Below, piece by piece: positions 57,538-64,000 of a DNA stretch of 64,000 bases. This stretch comes from Sphingobacteriaceae bacterium. GTDB taxonomy: Bacteria > Bacteroidota > Bacteroidia > B-17B0 > Aurantibacillaceae. The position numbers and the translations under genes were made by a program. Numbering within the stretch: position 1 is the stretch's first letter; each line of letters begins with the position of its first letter. The stretch spans positions 310,001 through 374,000 of the forward strand of contig JADJMM010000003.1 in assembly GCA_016709575.1 (NCBI GenBank). Reading direction: 5' to 3'. Below the pieces are notes generated by a model. The model was not told the origin of the DNA and searched no databases. It saw only the letters and a list, made by a program, of their open reading frames with translations.

Positions 57538-58850
57538 TTAATTCTTCTTTCTAAAAGAAAGCACAATTGGTACACCCGAAAAATCCCATTGCGCACGTAA
57601 TTTATTTTCTAAAAAACGTTTATAAGATTCGTTAATATATTGAGGAAGGTTGCAAAATAAAATAAATGTAGGCTGCCCTTTTAATTGCATTACGTATTTT
57701 ACTTTCACGTATTTTCCTTTAATGGCGGGCGGACCGTAATTCTCAATTAAAGGCAAAAAGAATTCGTTTAATTTACTGGTAGCAATGTGGCGAGTACGAT
57801 TTGCGTAAACTTGTAAAGCTGTTTCTACAACTTTCAATAAACGTTGTTTTTCTAATACTGATATAAATAAAATAGGCACATCATTAAACGGTGCTATCTT
57901 TTCGCGTATTTTTTCTTCGTATTCTTTTGTGCTCGCAGCCGTTTTATTTTCGTACAAATCCCATTTATTTACAAGAATCATACAGCCTTTATGACTTCTT
58001 TCAATCAAGCCAATAATTGATAAATCCTGCGACTCTAAACCTGCTGTGGCATCAATCATCAACATACACACATCACTGTGCTCAATGGCATTAATACTTC
58101 GCATCACGCTATAAAACTCAAGGTCTTCATGCACCTTAGATTTTTTCGCATGCCGGCTGTATCGATCAACCAAAAATCGTGACCGTATTTTGTATAACGT
58201 GTATCAATAGTATCGCGGGTTGTACCTGCAATATCTGTTACAATAGTTCTTTCTTCACCTAATAAAGCATTTGCTAAAGATGATTTCCCAACGTTCGGTC
58301 TTCCTACAATAGCAATGAGTGTTAATATTTCAGCATTTAATGACCATTCATCAGATGACAATAATTTTACCAGAGCATCCATTAAATCACCTGTGCCGCT
58401 TCCGCTATTAGCAGATACGGTATAAACTTCACCTAAACCCAATTGATAAAAATCCGCAGCATAAGCAGCGCGCTCGTGATTATCAACTTTGTTAGCTACA
58501 ACTAAAACTTTTTTGTTCTTACTTTTACGAACAAGATTGGCAACCACTTTATCAAATTCAGTTACACCCTCTTCAACATCTACTACCAACATCAACACAC
58601 TACTCTCGTCAATTGCAATTTGTACTTGACGGCGAATCTCTGCTTCAAACACATCATCACTTCCGTGAATATATCCACCGGTATCAATCAAAGAAAACTC
58701 TACACCATTCCATTCTGCTTTACCATAATGTCTGTCGCGCGTAACACCTGCCACCTCATCAACTATAGCTTGACGGGTTTCGGTAATACGGTTAAAGAGG
58801 GTTGATTTCCCTACGTTTGGTCTTCCTACTATAGCAACAATGTTTGGCAT
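57538..58850 (-). CDS. der: ribosome assembly GTPase Der (one frameshift)
   Basis: About 437 residues with two G domains in tandem and a KH-like C-terminal domain. The first has GRPNVGKSTLFNRI, DTGGYI and NKVD. The second has GRPNVGKSSLANALLG, DTAGMRKK and NKWD. A base is missing in the run at 58141-58146, so the frame breaks directly after DTAGMRK; adding it gives RKKSKVHEDLEFYSVMRSI, the normal Der sequence. Der is essential for 50S subunit maturation, so a real frameshift is unlikely. The start lies 7 nt after a TACTTTTG box. Confidence 0.95.
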
Positions 58851-58857
58851 ACTGGCG

Positions 58858-58865
58858 CAAAAGTA
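58858..58865 (-). promoter_or_regulatory. -7 box TACTTTTG seven bases before der
   Basis: Perfect TAnnTTTG match on the minus strand. A TTG on that strand at 58890-58888 lies 22 nt upstream. The der ATG follows after 7 nt. Confidence 0.55.
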
Positions 58866-58915
58866 CTAATAATTTAAGGATTAGGCTCAATAAAGAAATA
58901 TGGAGTGTATTGGGT

Positions 58916-60073
58916 TTATTCTACCCAACTCTTGTAATATTTACCGTCATCAATACCAAGGGCATCTTCGGTAACCATTAACGGACGGAAGGTATCTACC
59001 ATCACCGCTAATTCCTGAGTTTCTTTTTGTCCAATACTACGCTCCATAGCTCCAGGTGCTGGACCATGTGGGATTCCTTTTGGATGTAAAGTAATATGAC
59101 CTTGTTCAATATTGTTACGGCTCATAAAATCACCATCTACATAATACAATACTTCATCGCTATCAATGTTACTGTGATTATAAGGAGCAGGAATAGCTTT
59201 TGGATGATAATCGTATAAACGCGGACAAAACGAACACACTACAAATGCAGGTGTTTAAAAATGTTGATGTACTGGAGGTGGTTGATGTACACGTCCTGTT
59301 ATCGGTTCAAAATTATGTATTGAAATTCCCCAAGGAAAATTATATCCATCCCAACCCACAACATCAAAAGGATGTGATGCATACAATACTTCGTGCATCA
59401 TGCCTTCCTTTTTTATTTTAATTAAGAAATCACCTTTTTGATCGTGCGTTTCTAATTCGGTTGGTAATTTAAAATCGCGCTCGCAAAACGGAGAGTGTTC
59501 TAAATGTTGACCACTTGTATTTTTATAACGCTTTGGTGTATATAGCGGATGAAAACTTTCTACAAAGAAAATACGGTTATCAGCAGTTTCAAATTCCATT
59601 TGGTAAATCATACCTCGTGGAATGATTAAATAATCGCCATACTCGAATGGAATATTTCCCATAAACGTACGCAACACACCTTTACCTTTGTGAATGAAAA
59701 GCATTTCATCAGCATCAGCGTTTTTGTAGAAGTATGTTTTCATACTTTGTTTAGGTGCTGCTAAACCAATGTGGCAATCGCTATTTAATAAAACTACTTT
59801 ACGACTATCTAAAAAATCATCGGCCGGTTTAATATCAAAACCTTTTAATAAAAGGGCTTTAATGTTTTTATCGACTGCAACTTTAGGAGCCACAGAATAG
59901 CTTTTTAAAATTTCTTTTACTTGAGTTGGGCGATGAACATGATACAGTAGAGAAGAAAATCCGTTGAAGCCTTCTGTACCGAAAAGCTGTTCGTAATAAT
60001 GTTTTCCTTGTGGCGACTGAAATACAGTGTGCCTTTTTTGCGGAAAATTACCTAGTTTATGATAGATGGGCAT
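58916..60073 (-). CDS. hmgA: homogentisate 1,2-dioxygenase (in-frame stop codon)
   Basis: About 385 residues. It opens homogentisate's ring in tyrosine/phenylalanine breakdown. The first part runs from MPIYHKLGNFPQKRHTVF to HNFEPITGRVHQPPPVHQHF, the second from TPAFVVCSFCPRLYDYHPKAIPAPYNHSNIDSDEVLYY to HPKGIPHGPAPGAME. The iron ligands (His and Glu of NHSNIDSDE and His of IPHGP) are intact. Between F and T a TAA at 59255-59257 stands in the same frame, where TTA (Leu) would fit; both sides stay in frame. This can be a substitution or two small compensating run errors. No other tyrosine-breakdown gene adjoins it. Confidence 0.9.
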
Positions 60074-60074
60074 G

Positions 60075-60620
60075 TTACTGTGTTATGGCCTTAACATGAA
60101 TGTTATGCGTAACTGTAATGGTAGTTGATACCGGAATATACGCCGGCATTAACTTCACATAAAAATAAACTGAATTTTCTAAAAATCTGTTTTTTAAATT
60201 CACATCATTTATTTTAAATGAGGTTGATTTATCAACAGGTTTAATCGTATCGTTCTTATCGTTATACTTAAAAGCGACTTGTTGCTCCGGTTGATTAATA
60301 GCGTTAACATAAAATCTCATTTGCTTAATAAAATTAATACTTTGTCCGGTTGTTGGTGTTTTTACTGCCACATTAAATTGGGTGTATTTTATTTCACCAA
60401 CTAAATCGGCATTAGTTCCGTTTTTTTCTAGCTCAGAACCCATATAAGTTAGAATGTCATTGGTATTAAAAGTATAAGTTTGGTTAGCAGCGGAATAAGT
60501 TGGAACTGCTATATCTGTACTATACGAAATATCAAACTCAACATTTGTTTTCTTTTTAGCACAACCAAAATAAAGTGTAGCTACTAAAGTAATTAGGGTA
60601 GGAATAAAAAGTTTTTTCAT
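60075..60620 (-). CDS. lipoprotein of unknown function
   Basis: 181 residues. The lipoprotein signal ends TLYFGC (Cys20), followed by AKKKTN. The mature part is beta-rich (VEFDISYSTDIAVPTY, INFIKQMRFYVNAINQPEQQVAFKYND, NSVYFYVKLMPAYIPVSTTITVTHNIHVKA) and resembles exported beta-sandwich proteins of Bacteroidota without a named family. It ends 1 nt before hmgA starts, probably by chance of packing. Confidence 0.7.
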   Translation of the reverse strand: MKKLFIPTLITLVATLYFGCAKKKTNVEFDISYSTDIAVPTYSAANQTYTFNTNDILTYMGSELEKNGTNADLVGEIKYTQFNVAVKTPTTGQSINFIKQMRFYVNAINQPEQQVAFKYNDKNDTIKPVDKSTSFKINDVNLKNRFLENSVYFYVKLMPAYIPVSTTITVTHNIHVKAITQ

Positions 60621-60667
60621 GCTTATCTTTTTTTAATTCAACTAAAGGTTTACCCTTGAATTGAGCC

Positions 60668-61729
60668 CTATAAAGATAAACCTTTTTTTATAATTTCAGA
60701 AAGATTTGGGCGTAAACGGCTTTTATAAACCGATAAACATTCCGGTCCGTTTTTAATACGGCCTTTTCTCAATTTGCGCTGTTCCTCAATAGGTAAGGCT
60801 GCAATTTCCATGCATTTTGGGGTGCAACAGCCTTGCATTTTTTCCTCACATTCCGGGCATTGAATAAATAACAAATGACAATCGTCGTTTTTACAGTTTA
60901 CATGTCTGTCGTTTGGTTTACCACATTGATGGCATTTCGATAAAATATCATCCGTAATACGTTCGCCAATACGTTCGTCAAACACAAAATTTATGCCTTT
61001 AAATTTACTTTCTAAACCTTGTTCTTTTACTTCCTGCGCGTATTGAATAATTCCACCATGTAAATGGTTTACGTCTTTAAATCCTTTAAATTTTAAATAA
61101 GCACTAGCCTTTTCACAACGGATGCCGCCGGTACAATACATCACCACTTTTTTATCTTCCATTCCTTTTAAATGGTCAATTACCAATGGTAATTCCTCTC
61201 TAAAGGTATCTGCATCCGGACAAAACGCTCTATCAAAATGACCCACTTCGCTTTCGTAATGATTTCGCATATCAATTACAATTGTATTTGGATCTTCAAT
61301 AGCTGCGTTAAATTCTTTCGCGTTTAAATATGTTCCGGTATTGGAAGCATCAAAATTTTTATCGTTAATGCCATCTGCTACAATATGTGTTTTAACTTTT
61401 ATAATTAGTTTGTAAAACGATTTTCCATTGCCGTCAACAGCCATTTTAAATGGCACGTCCTTAAAATACGGATTCGAATAAAGTTGTTTTACAAATTCAT
61501 CCCAATTATGTTCTGGCACATTCATTTGAGCATTAATACCTTCATGCGCCACATAAATCCGGCCGAAACAATTTAAATCGTTTAAAGATTTATAAAGTTC
61601 GTCGCGCGTTTGTTGCGGATCCTGAATGTTTACATAACGGTAAAACGATAATGTTTTACGATGGAAGGTTTCTTCCTTAAGACGTTTTTTGAGTTCGTCT
61701 TTTCCGATTCGGTTAATTAATTGTGTCAT
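60668..61729 (-). CDS. trhO: tRNA uridine-34 hydroxylase TrhO (rhodanese family)
   Basis: 353 residues of the YceA/TrhO family, which hydroxylates uridine 34 of certain tRNAs. An N-terminal ferredoxin-like domain (LSFYRYVNIQDPQQTRDELY, GRIYVAHEGINAQMNVP) precedes a rhodanese domain. The latter has IVIDMRNHYESEVGHF and the active-site Cys in VVMYCTGGIRCEKASAYLKFKGF. A C-terminal Cys-rich tail (CHQCGKPNDRHVNCKNDDC, CPECEEKMQGCCTPKC) looks like a zinc module. Promoter: see 61854-61869. Confidence 0.93.
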   Translation of the reverse strand: MTQLINRIGKDELKKRLKEETFHRKTLSFYRYVNIQDPQQTRDELYKSLNDLNCFGRIYVAHEGINAQMNVPEHNWDEFVKQLYSNPYFKDVPFKMAVDGNGKSFYKLIIKVKTHIVADGINDKNFDASNTGTYLNAKEFNAAIEDPNTIVIDMRNHYESEVGHFDRAFCPDADTFREELPLVIDHLKGMEDKKVVMYCTGGIRCEKASAYLKFKGFKDVNHLHGGIIQYAQEVKEQGLESKFKGINFVFDERIGERITDDILSKCHQCGKPNDRHVNCKNDDCHLLFIQCPECEEKMQGCCTPKCMEIAALPIEEQRKLRKGRIKNGPECLSVYKSRLRPNLSEIIKKGLSL

Positions 61730-61853
61730 TTTTTAATAGGTATAAATGCAAGTTATACTATTATTAATTGTTGAGTTTTAGAGTTGTAGAATTTTAGAAG
61801 GGTAAAAAAGTCAATTCTAAAATTCAAAAATTCTGCAAATCAAAAATTATGTT

Positions 61854-61869
61854 TACGTTTGCAAAGGTA
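61854..61869. promoter_or_regulatory. back-to-back -7 boxes of divergent trhO and threonine dehydrogenase genes
   Basis: TACGTTTG (61854-61861, plus strand) directly abuts CAAAGGTA (61862-61869), which reads TACCTTTG on the minus strand. Both match TAnnTTTG. The plus-strand box would serve the gene at 61905 (leader ~37 nt); the minus-strand one would serve trhO at 61729 (leader ~125 nt). Confidence 0.45.
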
Positions 61870-61904
61870 CGTTAATTCCCTTATACATTAAACTGATTAA
61901 CATC

Positions 61905-62860
61905 ATGGCTACTACAGACAATAAAATATTAATTATAGGTGCGGGCGGACAAATTGGAATTGAGTTAGCTACTGAATTAAGCAAACTTTACTCGGTTGAA
62001 AATGTAATTGTTGCTGATTTAAAACCTATTCCAGCTTTACCACAAAATCCATTCGAAAATCTCGATATTTTAGATAAAAACGCTTTGTTTGATATCATTA
62101 AAAAGCACCAAATAAAACAAGTGTATTTATTAGCCGCATTACTTTCGGCAACAGGAGAACAAAACCCTTCTTTTGCATGGAAGTTGAACATGGAAGGCTT
62201 ATTTCATGTATTAGATTTAGCCAAAGAAAAACATATCAATAAAGTGTATTGGCCAAGTTCTATTGCTGTTTTTGGACCAACTACCCCACGTATTAATACA
62301 CCACAACAAACAGTTATGGAACCTTCTACCGTTTATGGTATTAGTAAACAAGCTGGAGAGGGTTGGTGTAACTGGTACTTTAATAAACATGGTGTTGATG
62401 TAAGAAGTATTCGTTATCCCGGATTAATTGGCTGGAAATCTGCACCAGGCGGAGGCACAACAGATTACGCTGTACACATATTTTATGAAGCCCTAAAACA
62501 CAAAAAATACGAGTGTTTTTTATCGGAAAATACAGCTTTACCAATGATGCATATGGAGGACGCTATTAGAGCAACTTTAGAGCTTATGCATGCTCCGCCG
62601 AAAAAATTAAAACCCGAACGGCTTATAATTTATCAGGATTAAGATTTACCCCAAAAGAGATTGCAAGCGAGATAAAAAAGCACATTCCTGAATTTGAAAT
62701 TACTTATAAGTCCGATTTCCGACAAGCAATCGCAAATAGCTGGCCAGCAAGCATCGACGACGCCACAGCCCGCACCGAATGGGGATGGAAGGAACATTAT
62801 AACCTTCCACTTTTAGTGGAAAACATGTTAAAAAACTTAACACATTTAGTAACCAAATAA
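61905..62860 (+). CDS. L-threonine 3-dehydrogenase, epimerase type (one frameshift)
   Basis: About 318 residues of the short-chain NAD-dependent epimerase fold. It has ILIIGAGGQIGIELATEL at the NAD site, VYWPSSIAVFGP, the catalytic pattern VYGISKQAGEGWC (Tyr-x3-Lys), and VRSIRYPGLIGWKSAPGGGTTDYAVHIFYEALK, which is typical of the SDR-type threonine dehydrogenases. A missing base near 62614-62620 leads to a stop at 62642. The corrected frame reads AYNLSGLRFTPKEIASEIKKH and WGWKEHYNLPLLVENMLKN and ends at 62858-62860. The product 2-amino-3-ketobutyrate would be split to glycine elsewhere. Confidence 0.9.
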
Positions 62861-62866
62861 TGTAAC

Positions 62867-62874
62867 TATATTTG
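62867..62874 (+). promoter_or_regulatory. candidate -7 box TATATTTG, upstream promoter of the MORN-like gene
   Basis: Perfect TAnnTTTG match directly behind the dehydrogenase stop codon; it would give the MORN-like gene a leader of about 110 nt. Confidence 0.35.
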
Positions 62875-62973
62875 TTTTCAGTCCGTAGAAGTAGGTGTAC
62901 AGGATTATTAGGGGTTTATCTAACAAATACTACTATTAATCTAAAAGACTGAGAAACGAAAAAGTTATTTTAC

Positions 62974-62981
62974 TATATTTG
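62974..62981 (+). promoter_or_regulatory. -7 box TATATTTG eight bases before the MORN-like gene
   Basis: Second perfect TAnnTTTG match in this gap, followed by GTTATAGA and the ATG at 62990. Member of the set of near-leaderless starts. Confidence 0.45.
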
Positions 62982-62989
62982 GTTATAGA

Positions 62990-63841
62990 ATGAGGAAATT
63001 TACTTTAATAATTCTGTTCATATTCACTGTTTCTCTTGCTCAATCACAGAGTTTTGAGATGAATGGTACTGACACAACTAACCTGACAGATGCTCAAGGT
63101 AAAAAGCAAGGTAAATGGATTATCCGTGGAAAACATAAGCCCGGCACTTGCTATACTCCGGAACAAAAAATTGAAGAAGGAAAGTACTCAGATAACCGTA
63201 AAACAGGTATTTGGATTGAATATTACTGCAACAGTAACATGAAAAATAAGTTAACTTTTGTTAACGGACGTCCTGATGGATACGCTATAATGTATCACGA
63301 AAACGGAAAAATTTCGGAAGAAGGAAACTGGAAAGCTAACCGCTGGGTAGGTAATTACAAACTATATTACGAAAACGGACAAGTACAACATCAGTTTGTA
63401 TTTAACCAAAACGGTAAACGTGATGGTAGCCAAACGTATTTTTACGAAAACGGACAAAAAGCTGTTGAAGGTAATTTTGTGAATGGTAAAGAAAACGGAA
63501 TCATTAAAGAATATTATGAAAACGGTGATCCAAAAGCAGAAAAGAATTTTGCTGATGGCTCGGTGGATGTAAATTCAATTAAAGAATTCCAACCTAAAAA
63601 ACCATTAGTAAAAAAATCCGATGAACCTGCTGACAACGCTCCGAAAGTAACTGTTACAAAAGACGAAAAACCAAACGAAGCTGTTGCTGCCAAAGGACCA
63701 ATGATTCTTAACGGTCAGCACACCTTATACAACAAGAACAAACAAATTACCAAAGACGGTGTATTCAGAGATAACCGTTTAATGGATGGTAAAGCTTATA
63801 TCTACGATGATAATGGCATCTTAAGCCGTATCGCAGTGTAA
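62990..63841 (+). CDS. exported MORN-repeat (YwqK-like) protein
   Basis: 283 residues. A signal peptide (MRKFTLIILFIFTVSLAQSQ) precedes at least five ~23-residue MORN-type repeats with the pattern E-G-x-Y/W...G-x-W...YYENG (KIEEGKYSDNRKTGIWIEYY, EEGNWKANRWVGNYKLYYENG, YFYENGQKAVEGNFVNGKENG). A Lys/Pro/Asp-rich linker and one last repeat unit (KDGVFRDNRLMDGKAYIYDDNG) follow. Such proteins are often labelled toxin-antitoxin YwqK-like in Bacteroidota, but the secretion signal and lack of a partner argue against a toxin-antitoxin role here. Function unknown. The last 159 bases of the window behind it show no gene. Confidence 0.82.
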   Translation: MRKFTLIILFIFTVSLAQSQSFEMNGTDTTNLTDAQGKKQGKWIIRGKHKPGTCYTPEQKIEEGKYSDNRKTGIWIEYYCNSNMKNKLTFVNGRPDGYAIMYHENGKISEEGNWKANRWVGNYKLYYENGQVQHQFVFNQNGKRDGSQTYFYENGQKAVEGNFVNGKENGIIKEYYENGDPKAEKNFADGSVDVNSIKEFQPKKPLVKKSDEPADNAPKVTVTKDEKPNEAVAAKGPMILNGQHTLYNKNKQITKDGVFRDNRLMDGKAYIYDDNGILSRIAV

Positions 63842-64000
63842 AATGGGGTTCTGGAGGCAGGTAGATAACTAGCATTTTCATAACAAATTTAATTTAAAGC
63901 GCGTTGCCTTTTTTCTTTAATCAAAGTGTTGATTACAGTTAATACTTAACAAAGGGGGGGCAGTTGGATTGGTCGTTTATATTGGTTTGGAGTAGTCCCG

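Noticed and set aside
16261..62860. Programmed frameshifting or decay as explanation of the broken genes
   Set aside because: Breaks affect many unrelated genes including essential ones, fall in ordinary A/T runs, and lack slippery-site plus pseudoknot patterns; sequencing error is simpler.
62990..63841. YwqK-like protein as antitoxin of a toxin-antitoxin pair
   Set aside because: It has a signal peptide and no small partner gene beside it.
63842..64000. Possible gene or RNA at the right edge
   Set aside because: No frame of useful length or RNA fold is visible on either strand; the G run near 63954 is only a homopolymer.

Overview
The window is low-GC DNA from a member of the Bacteroidota (class not resolvable here) with a type IX secretion system (T9SS). 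The evidence is a PorP/SprF protein beside a giant SprB-like adhesin, gldB and gldC next to nadE, T9SS C-terminal sorting domains of both types, TAnnTTTG promoters, and menaquinone made by the futalosine route (mqnB, mqnD). I see no tRNA, rRNA, prophage, transposase or CRISPR array.

Layout. 1-4969: a Kelch-type secreted protein cut by the left edge, a LytTR response regulator, a secreted protein of unknown role and a one-piece propeller/Y_Y_Y/LytS-type sensor kinase. 5023-7937: an FAD/NAD(P) oxidoreductase lacking the family's redox disulfide, converging on a V4R-HisKA_2 kinase. 8044-11770: an MbnP/MbnH (di-haem peroxidase) operon with a small Cys protein, a lipoprotein and a beta-barrel. 11763-16190: a five-gene cluster with M42 peptidase, GH3, LysE, DUF493 and aldose epimerase. 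16261-23282: a trifunctional MMPL/acyltransferase/methyltransferase, an alpha/beta hydrolase, pth, mqnD and mqnB. 23283-28045: pterin genes, a membrane protein, a truncated haemoglobin and a PAS-SpoIIE phosphatase, separated by three copies of a ~280-bp intergenic repeat. 28046-32323: ybaB, nadE, an outer-membrane protein, gldB, gldC, a lipoprotein and a hidden 31-residue histone-like gene. 32610-43620: an Ig-like lipoprotein, PorP/SprF and a ~2,790-residue SprB-type adhesin with about 28 repeats. 43748-64000: housekeeping and secreted enzymes (Nudix, SIS isomerase, lipB, serine hydrolase, ferredoxin, PPIase, glucosaminidase, AlkD-type protein, prolyl oligopeptidase, M14 peptidase, hemW, der, hmgA, trhO, threonine dehydrogenase) and a MORN-like protein.

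At least 16 otherwise intact genes have broken reading frames, mostly because one base is missing from an A/T run. Essential genes (der, nadE-linked gldB, folE, mqnD) are included, so I read this as residual long-read error rather than decay, and I annotate each as one gene with the break stated. Two places look like real or assembly deletions: one SprB repeat, and the segment of the M14 peptidase that should carry the catalytic Glu.

The points most worth a second look are the MbnP/MbnH island, a set of seven genes whose TAnnTTTG promoter box lies only 4-8 nt before the start codon (possible leaderless transcripts), the three-copy intergenic element, a structured leader before the PAS-SpoIIE gene, and the oxidoreductase that has lost its active-site disulfide but carries three cysteines on its C-terminal tail.
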